From positions 5,580,001 to 5,644,000 of the forward strand of contig NC_089422.1 of NCBI RefSeq assembly GCF_013426205.1: a DNA stretch of 64,000 nucleotides, read 5' to 3'. Shown here one piece after another: positions 42,944 to 54,700 of this stretch (position 1 is its first letter; the number at the start of each line of letters is the position of its first letter). This stretch comes from Metarhizium brunneum (taxonomy: Eukaryota; Ascomycota; Sordariomycetes; Hypocreales; Clavicipitaceae). The notes under the pieces are model-generated. The model did no database searches. It was not told the origin of the DNA and was given only the letters and a program-made list of their open reading frames with translations. Position numbers and translations under genes: made by a program.

Positions 42944-44542
42944 CTAACTACATGCAGAGACCTTGTTCTCGTCTACACCAGAAACATCTCGCCCAACATC
43001 ACACAGAGCTTTGAAAAGTCCGTCCACAGTTCCCTCGAGTGTCTGGCAGTTCACCACGACTCTGAACAGGTAGCCCTTTGGGCCGGGCGCAAAGTCAACC
43101 ATGAAGCCTCGACCCACCAGTTTCTGCACCATTTCCCTTGTGCGCATCGTGTTCTCCTCGGCATCGTCCGGGGCCCGGCCACCAGGCGCATGGTAAAAAC
43201 AAACCTGCAAACACGGCGGCGGGTTTGTCGAGACGAGCTCAAAGCCAGGGGACCCGTCCACCAGGGTAGCCAGGCGCTGTGCCATGTCGAAAGCATGATC
43301 AATGCCCTGCTCGAAACCACGAGAGCCGTAGTAGACCCAGGCAAGCGCAAGCTTCAAGCTGTCGCCCCTCCGCCCGCACTGCAACGTCAAGTCCGCCAGG
43401 TCCCAGACGTCATCGTCGCTCTCCTGGCCGTGGAAGAGATACCCAGCGCGCAGGGAGTTGGCGGCGTGAAACCGGCGCACATCGCCTGTCAACAGGAACG
43501 AGCACGTCATGGGCACATTGAGCATCTTCTGCGGGTTGATGGCGATGGAGTCGGCCAGCTCGGCGCCATCCAGCTTATGTCTCTGCTTGGCCGAGAAGCA
43601 CACGGAGCCGCCCCAGGAGCCGTCGACGTGCAGCCACATGCCGAACTCGTCGCACACGGCCCTGATCTCGCGGAGCGGGTCGTACGCCCCCAGGACCGTC
43701 GTTCCCGCCGTCGCGTTGACGTACAGCGGCGTTTTGCCTTGGGCCTGGGATTCCAGCACCAGAGACCGCAGGGCCGCGGGCATCATGCGTCCGGCCTTGT
43801 CCACCGGCACGCAGACGACGCTTGACGCGCCCATGCCGCAGGTCACCGCGGCCTTTTCGACCGAGAAGTGGCCATGGGCGCTTGTGAAGATGGCAAATCG
43901 GTGTCCCTGGCAGCCCAGCAGCCTCGTGTCGGGGTACAGGACGCCCCGGGCCGTCACGAGCGACGTCAAGTTCGAAGCGCTGCCGCCCTGGCAGGTGATT
44001 CCGCCGGCGTGGGGGCCCTCGAAGCCGAAATAAGACGCCAGTGTGCGTGCCGTGACCTTTTCGACGACGGTTAGAGAGGGGGAGACACGGAAGACGTGGA
44101 CGTTTGTGTTGAGCGCAGCCAGCACGAGTTCCGATGCCACACCCACGGCGTTTGTACTGGCCGTGAGCTTGTCCAGGAATCCTTGGTCCCACGTGTTGAC
44201 GCTGTACCGCAGGACATCCTGGATAGTTGTCATGAGGCCGTCCTTGCCTTGTCCATTATCCTGCGGCAACGAGAATCCGAGGCGCTCGACGAGTTCGGAG
44301 GGGGAGTACGGCTCGACGAGTGCGTTTCGCGGACAGCCATTGGAATCTCGTTGAGGGTGACCGCTTGCTTTGGTGTGTGCTGCTTCGTCTGCTGCCCTGA
44401 TGTAGGGGATGATGAGGGACTTTACGGCGTTGATCAAGTCGTCTGTCTCTTCTGCGCGCCGCAACGTCTTCTCAGGGGTCGATGAGCCATTAAGTAGGCC
44501 GCCTTCTCCGTTCGGCTCCTTCCTATGCCCGTTGGTAGGCAT
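42944..44542 (-). CDS. PLP-dependent group II amino acid decarboxylase
   Basis: A single exon encodes 532 residues. Family landmarks are present: substrate/PLP region HVFRVSPSLTVVEK, GGITCQGGSASNLTSL, the stacking His in TSAHGHFSVEKA, TAGTTVLGAYDP, the PLP-pyridine Asp in LHVDGSWGG and the Schiff-base Lys in INPQKMLNVP. Most glutamate and cysteine-sulfinate decarboxylases have NPHKM; here Gln replaces His. The family converts glutamate to GABA, aspartate to beta-alanine or cysteine sulfinate to hypotaurine, and sequence alone does not decide among them. No N-terminal calmodulin or targeting signal is seen. It lies 1 kb from the 3' end of the NRPS on the same strand. In the destruxin cluster a similar enzyme makes beta-alanine for the NRPS, so a precursor-supply role is plausible here but unproven. 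Confidence 0.88.
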   Translation of the reverse strand: MPTNGHRKEPNGEGGLLNGSSTPEKTLRRAEETDDLINAVKSLIIPYIRAADEAAHTKASGHPQRDSNGCPRNALVEPYSPSELVERLGFSLPQDNGQGKDGLMTTIQDVLRYSVNTWDQGFLDKLTASTNAVGVASELVLAALNTNVHVFRVSPSLTVVEKVTARTLASYFGFEGPHAGGITCQGGSASNLTSLVTARGVLYPDTRLLGCQGHRFAIFTSAHGHFSVEKAAVTCGMGASSVVCVPVDKAGRMMPAALRSLVLESQAQGKTPLYVNATAGTTVLGAYDPLREIRAVCDEFGMWLHVDGSWGGSVCFSAKQRHKLDGAELADSIAINPQKMLNVPMTCSFLLTGDVRRFHAANSLRAGYLFHGQESDDDVWDLADLTLQCGRRGDSLKLALAWVYYGSRGFEQGIDHAFDMAQRLATLVDGSPGFELVSTNPPPCLQVCFYHAPGGRAPDDAEENTMRTREMVQKLVGRGFMVDFAPGPKGYLFRVVVNCQTLEGTVDGLFKALCDVGRDVSGVDENKVSACS

Positions 44543-45519
44543 GGCTTGTGAGTTCCAAGTACGGAGTAGTGGTAGGACAAAAGGTGATTATGCTGCAGTC
44601 ATGGGCATTGCAAAAGATGCGAAATGTAGCTTTGCCATGTGCGAATCTCCTTTATAGGTCATCCCTCCGTCGTCCTGCCCTCCCCTTATTCGTATTCATG
44701 GGTTCCATGTTTCCTGTAATAGAACCTTTACCCCTCTTCGACCGTTTTGGGACTATTCAGGATCGACTAACCAACCGCATGGTTTGATTTAAGACCTTCT
44801 TCAAATCCCGCAGGTTGAGCCTGACCCGTCGCAGGGATCTCTCTGCCGTGTCTGAGTGTGACCCTATGGTGGTTACGGGGTAGTATGCCATTGGATAAGC
44901 TTTGGTACCTTTTCAGATTGTGGCGCTTTTGACAGAGCTGAGACGTGCCGGAATAATGTGTTTTCATCCGTAGAAAACTAAAAATGTCTCGCCACGAAAA
45001 GACAGAGCGGAAGGTGTGTGAGGTATTTTGCGTATTTTTTCCCTGTCACACAAAAAATGTGATAGATCTTCTCCAGGGGCACATTCTCAATTATTCTGAC
45101 ATCTGCTCATGCATGTGCTTCAGGGTACAATGCAACGAAAATGGTCTTGGAACCGACTCCTCTCGGTGCGGTCATTACCCTAGCCCATACGGAGTACTCC
45201 GACCGGACTTCTCGTCTCTTTCCATACACCGCAAGAGGGATACGGTATTCTTGGACAACTGGCGGCCCTCGGCTACATGTCCCTGGGGATGAGATAGTTA
45301 GAAATAAGATACCGTTGCACGTATAGAAACGCACACCCTTGGATATAAGCATATCGATCAAGATAATTCAGAAAATATGCAAAAAATGATGGAAAATAAT
45401 ATAACCGTATGAAACAACAGCACACCATATCAAGGAAATCACTAAATAATTGCCAACCACTCAACTCCCTTTCTTCCCCTGAACCATAACAAAATACTGC
45501 TCATGTTATATGACAGACG
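44543..45519. other. Intergenic region between NRPS and decarboxylase
   Basis: The decarboxylase promoter should be at the left. Two copies of the 9-mer TACGGAGTA lie here (44560-44568, 45188-45196); the second is part of the palindrome-like CGGAGTACTCCG. No gene was found. Confidence 0.5.
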
Positions 45520-48500
45520 TTACACATGGACCCAGTCATCATAACTGTCCTCACCAGGCACGCACACGCCTTCTCTGCAAATTGCCAACATGGCAGACAT
45601 CTCTTCCATCAAGCGATCGATTTGAGCTTGCGTCGCAATCTCACTGCGAGAGAAAATGTTGATGCTCAACCCATCTTCTTCTGCCATGGTAGACACCCAG
45701 ACATTCATTGCAGGTAGGGAGAGGGGCGACCACGCGTCAATCCGGCATGACAGCTCGTTGGATTCCAGCGCGCTTTGATCCTGGGAGAACCGGTGGTGGA
45801 CGATGGACCCAAAGTCGGTGTTCGCCGGCCATGAAGTGCTATTCTTGACAATTTCCTGCAGCCCCGTCGTTTCAAAGGGCATCGTTTCCACATGCTGCGC
45901 CTGCACTTGCTTCAGAAGCTCGCTGATTGTCTGACCTGGGTGTAATTGAACCCGCACAGGTATCATGTTTATGCAGGGCCCTATGACGTCCTCCAGGTCG
46001 AGGACGCCCGTGTTGCGACCGCTAACTAGTTGGCCAAAGACAAGGTCGGATCGCCGCAGTAGTTTCGACTGAGCTAAAGCCCAAGCCGTCTTCACCACGG
46101 TGGCCAATGTGATTCCCCGAGGGGGCGTTGGCAAGGGTACATTTGCTATCGATTCGACTAGGCCTGATGATCTGGAATCATTCAGTGCACCTGTTGCTAC
46201 TGGCTGATCGAATAATGAAGTCATGGATGAACCATCAAGTAAAGACCTCCAAAAGGCGAATGTCGTTGCGTTCTGGCTCCGGTTACGATGCCGTACATAT
46301 GTTGCAAAGTCTGCGGAGACGGATATGTGTTTTTCATGATACAAATCAAGAAGATTCGCCATCAACTTGGGTATGGATAGGCCATCATACTGAGCGTGCG
46401 ATAGACGCATTATGAGAAGATGGCGTTCATCACTGCCTCTTACAAGTGTCAGTGCCAGTGGCACCGATCCGTATAGAGTTTGTGAGGGGAAATCTTGACG
46501 ACTGTATTCCTCCGCAAATGACCTCAGGTCCTTCTGATTGGCGTTGCATTCGATCACGTCCAGAGGTAGGCTGCGTAGGATGACTTGCAAGATTTGGCCT
46601 GCACACGGAATAAACACAGTCTTGAGAATCGAGTGTTTCTCGACTAGTTCTGAGCAGGCTCGCTTCAGTCGAGCTGTGTCCAGTGGCCCTGTTAGCTCCA
46701 AGAACCAGTAGTTCTGAGGCCGGCCTGCAGAAAAGGCTTGAACGATTGTTGCAGGAATGACATCAACCACGTCATCCTTGCGGAAGGGCAGGTCTTTCCA
46801 AGGCAAATCTCTCAACAATTCGTGGTCGGTGTTACTGGAAGGCTCCACGACGTACGATGCCAAGTCCGACACGGACGTGGACTGTTGGATCTCTCTCGCA
46901 AGATCTGCCAGTACTGGCAAGATGAATATTTGTCTTACAGTCACTGAGAGACCCTCATGACGTGCAAGGGATACTAGCTGCATAGCCGTGATTGAGTCAC
47001 CACCCATCTGGAAAAAGTCGCCGTCGATGTTGATGACATCTGGCCTAACCTCCAGCACTCGGGAAACAATCAATTGTATTTTGCGCTCGGTTTCGGTCAA
47101 TGACCGTCGGGAGGTGTGCTCAACACTAGAGCCCCCGTCAGGCCATGAAATCTTCGTTGCCTGGTTACGCAGCTTGGATCGATCAATCTTGCCCGACCTA
47201 GTCAATGGAATATGATTGACAGCAAGAAACATGACTGGAACCATGTGCCGAGGCACATTCTGAACGAGACGCAATTCTGCAATGTGGACATCTGTGACAA
47301 ACTCTTGGCTGGATTCAAAAATCGAAAATTCTTGCCTTGTAGAGTCCAGTGCCTGTCGTCTTATAAATGCTGTCAATACCTTCTGAGATGCGACATCTGG
47401 CCGTTGGAGAATTTCTACAGCCACATCCTGAGATCCTGGGAAGAAACGGCGTAGGTGGGATTCAATTTCCTCGAGCTCGACACGCTGGCCGTGGATCTTG
47501 ACTTGGCTGTCACGGCGTCCAACGTATTTCAGAGAGCCGTCAGGTAGATAGTGAACGAGATCTCCGGTCCTGTATATGAGCCGCTGATAAGCGTCATGGC
47601 CTCTGAAAGACTGAAGCCATGGGGGTCGTTCGATGAAGGCTCGACGAGTTTGTTCTTCATTATGCAGATACCCGCGACCGACGATAGGACCCTCGACAAG
47701 CAACTCTCCAACAACACCGATAGGAAGTATACGAGCGGGATTATTTCTGTCGGTGACCCAACAGGTTGCGCCACTTGCGTATCCAATGCTTAAAGGACTT
47801 GATACCACCTGATCGTTGACGACGCAGTCTACAGAACACTCAGCTGGTCCGTATGCATTGATGAGATGAGCTGAATGTCCCCATGTCGTGATGTTCTCTG
47901 GCTTGATAGCTTCGCCACTCAAGACCAAGACCTTGATCCCTTCCACTTGCGATGGGTGGAGAATTTGCGCGACGGATGGTGTAATGTGCATCCAGTTTGC
48001 GTCCAGTGTTTGCACCGCGTGGGGGATATTATTTATTCGCTCAATCTCGGAGGGAACACATATGCACCCGCCCGCTATGAAGGTCGTCAAGTAGTCGCTA
48101 ACGCTCACATCAAACGCGTGCGAAGCAAATTGAAATACTCGAGATTCGTTCGTAACTCTCAGTCGTTTTTGGAGCGATAGGCCACTTGTTGCATAGCATG
48201 AGTGGTCGATCACCACGCCTTTAGATTTACCGGTCGAACCGGAGGTAAAGACACAATAGAGGGCGTGGTGAGGAAGGACATTTTGCTGGAGAGACAATGT
48301 CCCTATATTTGACTTCCATTGTGCAGCTTCACTCTGAGAGACCATAACCACTCGCTCAGTGAGCGGCGCGGCTTTTCCATAGGTGGAAGACGAGGATATG
48401 ACAAGAGGGCAGCGTGAAGTCTCGCATATTTCACGCAAACGGGCTTCCGGATAGGAATCATCTAGCAGAATAAATGCGCCGCCGGCTCTCATGACCGCAA

Positions 48501-48770
48501 ACATCGCCACAGAGACCCATTTCGACTTCTCAAAGAGTAGTGGCACAAAGACATCAGGTCCAACCCCGAGCGTCTGAAGCTGTATGGCCAGGTCCTCAGA
48601 AAGCTGAGCCAGATCCTTGTAGTTGAAGGTGCCATCCCATGCGCAGACGGCCGGTGCCCCAGGATGAACCCGGCATTGATCAAAGATCAGGTCGTGGACA
48701 CATGCTTCTTCTGTCTTCGGCAATTGCGCGTTCCAAGAGTGAATAACGTTGAGCTCCTCCTGACTAACAA
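45520..48770 (-). other. NRPS terminal module 'd': A-T-CT
   Basis: The A domain is intact (FTSGSTGKSKG, YGPAE, YRTGDLV); hand-read code DVSHVSAVDK. T has MGGDSITAM. There is no E domain. The last domain is condensation-like (SHAQYDGLS, FETTGLQEI) and resembles fungal CT domains that cyclise the peptide. Confidence 0.85.
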
Positions 48771-51700
48771 GGTCAATGTCGCCGACGATTGTGGAGGGAC
48801 CATCGATGATGCTCGAAATAGTCTGCACTAAACTATCACAGAGTCTAGATCCTTGTTCAGGGGAGAGGAAGGCGTCCCAGAAACTGAGGGAGAGGCTGAC
48901 GTGATCGCTGCTAGCATTCACGTTGATGACCAATCCGTACTATATTGCATGTTAGCTTACGAAATTTTCTTTCCTTTCTTACGTATACCCTGCGCTGTTC
49001 AAACAGGCGTTCAATAGGGATAAAGAACCCGTACCTCTGTTGGATCTTCCCCTCCAACTGTCTCTACCAAGGCTAGCGCGTGTTTGTCATGTGCCCGATG
49101 ACGGTTTTGTTCCCGTACTGGGGAAGCGGACTGATAAGAGACGATGGAATTAAAGAGTGGCTCCCTGTTGAGGCCCAAGTCATGCTGGATTTCAGCCAGC
49201 GAGCAATGTTGGTGGTCGAGACTGCGAATAAAGTCGCTTTCATTTCTCTGTAGAATTGACAGCATTTGGTGGTTGCTGTCCAGCTGTAGGCGGCACACCA
49301 GCATATTGATAAACAGGCCAACCGAATTCTCAATACCGGAGAGCGGAATATCTCGCCCAGATGTTAAGTAGCCAAAGCAAACATCGTCTGTGCCGGTGTA
49401 GCAGCGTAAGACCAGGGCCCATGCTACCTGTATCACATTGGATAGCGTGAATCCGTATGTCTTGCAGAAAGCTCCAATGCGTTGAGCGTCAATATAGCGA
49501 GTCACAAAGTGCAACTCGCCCTCAGAAGCATCATTCAAGATGGGGAATAGAGTTGGGTTGACGTCACTGAGATATTCCCCCCAATAGTCAGCAATCTGCT
49601 GGCGGGGAACAGATGTCAAGTAAGAAATATAGTCTTTGTATGGCATGGCCGGCGAGTCAATAGCCTTTCCACCTATCATGCCGCTCAACTCTGTGCCAAG
49701 GATACTAATGGAGATACCGTCAACTAGGGCATGACTAATGGCGAGTTCACAGAGGATCTCTGCATTACATGTTGGCTTGATAATGAATTGCCAGGGGAAA
49801 GTTCCCAGGGGTTCCATGGGAGAATCGATAGAATCTAAAACGATGACCTTGCCAGCTCCATGATCAATGACCAATTGATCGTGTAGCCTGTCGCGGGAAG
49901 TACTCTCGGTGATAATGGTACGAAGTGCCGAGTGTCTCATCACGATCTGGGCCCACGCCTGTTGAATTTGGCTGATAGAAATGGGCAGCCGTGAGTCTGG
50001 AGTCGATACCTTCCAGACCGTTCTGGTAGTGTACAATGCATTGTTTCGCTCCTGGCTCAATAGTATGCCTTGTTGTACGGGCGAGCAAGGATAGGCTCCC
50101 TGTACCGAGGCTGGGTCAATGCCAATATAGCAAGGATGCTGCGAAGGCTGACAAAGTTCAGGGCCGGTCAGTGACAACTGGGGCGGTTTGCTAAGGGTAG
50201 AGAGACACGAAGCATCAGACAGCTCCTCAGCTGCGCTTTCAAGGAGACTCCGACAGGAAGAAACCCAATTCTGGATGGACGTTTGGCGCAGGGAATGCTT
50301 GTTATACGTGAAATCGAACTCCAAAGTATCCCCAGAGACCCAAATCTCGATGTCGAATATCTCGCCCCTTGGCATCCGCGGATCCACGCCGGCTGGTATG
50401 TCCAAAATGTCGGATGTGACTTGGAGGACAGAATCTTTGCTCTCCAGACTCTGATAACTTCCATGGTAATTCATAAGAATCTCCATCGGCTCTCTGAAAG
50501 TAAGCCGTTTACTTCCCTCGGGATGCAAATACCGAGCAGTGAAGTAGCTCCAACCGTTGGCTTGCGTCTGGCGTATAATGTCCTTTGTAAGTTGCGCCAC
50601 GTCCATAAAGCTCGAGTCCACCTTGGCGCGAATAAGGGCAGGCCAGATAGTTGTGAACCAACCCACAGTTCCCGAGACATCCACGGAGCTGTTCCAAGGT
50701 TCTCTTCCATGACCTTCCTGGTATATAATTGGGGGCGGACGATCTGGGAACGACTTGACAAATGAAAGGAGAATTGCAGCGTGCAGAAGCTCAACGGGTT
50801 TGGTATGTAGTGCTTCATTTGCGGGCCCAAGTAGCAGCTTTGTGACACGTGCATCAATGTTGAATTTGATAGACATCACGTCGGCATGAATGTTCGAACA
50901 CTTGGGGACCCCCCAATATTCTTCAACATTGAGCTCAAAATCCGGTATATTCGCCAACAATGGAAGTGTCTTTGACGGGATTAGATGCTTTTTCGCATGT
51001 TCGGCCTGCAAATGGCACCAGACCTGGAAGGGCAAGGAGCAAAGAGGTGGCAAGGACTCTCCTCCCAGTAGCATCTCGAGATCATTCAAAATGATCCGCC
51101 ATGAGACAAGGTCAATGACTAGATGATGCGCCGCGAGGAAGAGATACTGATTGGCACCAACAGTTACGTGGTCTGCCACAAACAAGGGGCCTTGCATGAA
51201 GTCAAGGGCTGCCTGGCTTTCCACGAAACACTTCTTGGTCATCTCCGCAACAGAGAGTGTCAGGTTGCGATAACGATATGAATGCTCAATGTCATCAGTG
51301 ACTAGCTGTACCCAAACTCCAGCTTCTTTCCGGAATCGGGCGCGGAGCATTGTGTGTCTTTTCACTATTGTCGCAATAGCAGTCTCAATGGATTCCCTTG
51401 GTTGTCTGAGCTTGACTAAGAAGCTCTGACTGAAATTGTTTAGGCCCTCCGAGGTTCGATCAAAAAACGCCTGCTGAATGGGGGAAAGGTCGAATACCGT
51501 TCCCACAGACTCCTGAATCTCTGCTGCTGTCGCCTTGGCCGACTGAATATGGGAGGCCAATCGTCGGATAGTTTTGTGACGGAAAATATCCGCAACAGTT
51601 ACCGCCATTCCTTGCCGGCGACACTGGGAAACAAGCGTCATGGCACTGATAGAATCTCCCCCGAAGCGGAAGAAGTTATCGTCCAAGCCTATATGACCAG

Positions 51701-54700
51701 GAGCCTTGTTGAGCACACGGGCAATACAAACTTGCAGTGATTTCTCGAGTTCACTGGCTGGAATTCTTCCTTCGTCGCTGAGGGGTGAGAAATCGACATA
51801 TTCATCGATTTGCTTGAGTGAGAGATTTGAGGCAGCCTCCCGGAGAAGCTTCCGGTTCACCTTGAGAGCTACACTGAGCGGTATCCCTTCCACAGGAAGG
51901 AATGCTGCGGGAACCATGGAAGGGGATAATATCTCCGCGAGCTGGGTCTGCGCCGCGAGAATTGCCATCTGGAAAGGAACCGAAGGTCCAACAAAAACAA
52001 CATTGTCTGGACCGCCAATGACGGGACTGAAGGAGTGACTGATGAATGCGGCCAACATTGGTTTCGCATTTCCATTATCAGGTCGGATCACATCAACAAC
52101 CACGTCCACGTCCCTGTCCTGGGGGAAGTATTGACGGATATGATAGGCAATTTCTTCAAGTTCTAGCCGCTGACCTTGGAGCTTGGCTTGAGTATCCTTG
52201 TGTCCCATATACAGGATGGATCCATCGGACTGGTACCGAACCAGGTCACCTGTCTTGTATAGCTGACTAAAGACACTTGATTGGAGGTGTTGCAGCCAGA
52301 TTGGAGGTTTGATAAAAGAGGTATTATTTTGCTTCTGGCCTCCAAGATCGCCCCGGGGGAGAATAGGGCCTTGAAGAAGGAGCTCTCCAATGGCACCCGG
52401 AGGGAGGAGTCTTTGGTGATTTGCAGGATCTACAATCCAACACACCGCACCCGTTCCGACGCCGATATCATGCGGGTCTGATGTGTTCAGAGTGTTGGGC
52501 CGGATAGTACCACGAACTAAAAACTCAGTAGGGCTATAGCCTTTGACCAACCGGACAAAGCCCTGCCACCGTGCCACGTCCCAGGAGGTCGTGGGCTCGC
52601 CACCGAGATAAACTGTCTTCAGGGATGGGACACGTGAAGGATTAATACGCCGGGCCACTGAGGGAGTGAGATTTACCCAGTTAGCATTCAGATCATGAAT
52701 CGCCTTTTCCACGTCCCCCAGCTGTGATGCAGATGGGATACACACACAGCCGCCTTGTGTGAGTGCCATTAAATAATCACCAATGCTTGTGTCAGATGCA
52801 AATGAGGCAACTTGTAACATCCGAGTGTTGCTGTCTATCCCCATAGGCCCCTTATTCGCCCCCACAGCCGAACAAAACGAGGCGTGTTCAATAATGAGTC
52901 CGTTCAGCTTACCGCTTGACTCAGGGGTGAAGACGGCGGACAGAGCATTTTGAGGCTTTGCAACAGACGGCAGTACTACGACAGACGGCCAGAGGTACTC
53001 AGCTTCTCTGTTCACTACAACAAGATCGACCGGAAGATGACGCAGCATTTCTTTATTGGCCATCGAGCTGAGGACAATCTTGACCTTGGCGTCTGCACAC
53101 ACTTTCTCCAGGCGGCTTACAGAGCTAGTCGGGTCCAGGAGAACGAATGCAGCACCAGATTTCATCACCGCAAGTATCGAAACAATAACCCACATGGACC
53201 TTTCAAACAGCAAGGGGATAAATGTTTCTGCTTGAACTCCCAAGTCTACGAGTCGAGTGGCAAGTCTGGACGAAAGGCGATCCAAATCTTGATATGAGAG
53301 GTCACCGTCCCAAGAGTGGACTGCCATGGAGGAGGGACTGCATTGGAAATGTCGCTCAATGAGGTCATGCACACAGGAGTTGAGGGTTATGGGAACCTCC
53401 TCGTTCCACCTATGAAGTTGAAGCTGATCCTCGGGGCTCAACAAACTCACCTGCCCAACTTTGACGTTGGGATGGGTCGCGATGCTAATTACTGCCTCCT
53501 TCATTGTGCGAAGGATCTGCCCGGCTTGCTCTGCTGATAGGTGCTCGTCCTTCCAGTAATTCAGCGAAAGGGATATACCTTGTCTGTCTACGAGGGCATG
53601 TATAGTGATGTCATACTAGATTAATAAACGTTAGAATGACGTATAGGGCGTAGCAAGCAAAGGGGTTCCGGTATTTTACCTCTGTTCGGTCCTCTCCATT
53701 CACTACCGAGAACTCGAACGATAAACCGGAGGAGTCGTAGTCTGAAGTCCTATTTTGCACAGACATGCTGGAGTTGAACAGTTCCGCTGCACCTATGGAC
53801 ATGGCGTGGAATATCTCTGCGAGGGAACAGTTTTGATACTTCAAGTTGTCAACGTTATCATCCTGATTAACCCGTAACACATCGAGCAGAGGCATATCTG
53901 AATCCAGTGGCATGTGATTGATCAAGACGTTGATGAAAGGACCGACAGCGCCTTCAATGTTTGACACGGGAGCGTCGCGACCAGACGTGACATATGCAAA
54001 ACAGACGGATTTGGATGTGGTATAGCACCGCAGAATAAGAGCCCAAGCTACCTGAAGGATGTTCGAGATGGTAAATCCATGTTGCCTGCAGAACTGGTAG
54101 ATAATAGAGGCGTCCTCGATCTCCAGCTCGACAGAGCACAGCTCTCGCTTGATGTTACTGGTAGAAGGTGGCCTACTCTGGCTGCTGATCCTAGGGAACA
54201 TACACGGTGATATGGCGGAGAGCTTCTTCTTCCAGTAATCAATGACAGTGTCCACCGGAGTGGATTGTAGGTACCTGATATAGTCGCTGTAAGGCGGCCC
54301 AGCGCCTGCAGAGAGCATCTCGTCATATGCTAACTGCACTTCTCGTGTCAGAACAGCCATGGATGTTCCATCAATCAAGGCGTGGCTGACTTTCAAGTCA
54401 CAAAATGTGTCACCCCTCTTGCTCTGGCATAAAATGAGGTGCCACAGAGCATTCTGATCTAGGTGCAGTCGAGTTACACGATAATCTCGGACTAATTCCA
54501 TCACATCCTCGTCGTCATACTGCAAGGTGGTTATGTTATCCGGCAATGAGACCATGACCGCTTGATTATAGTATTCCATGTGTGAACTGCTCTGCACAAA
54601 GACGGTTCGGAAAACGGGGTGTCGGTCAAGAACACTTTTCCATGCTTCCCGGAGCCGGCTCAGGTCAATGGGGTTCTGTCCAGCGACTTGAAGTTTCCAA

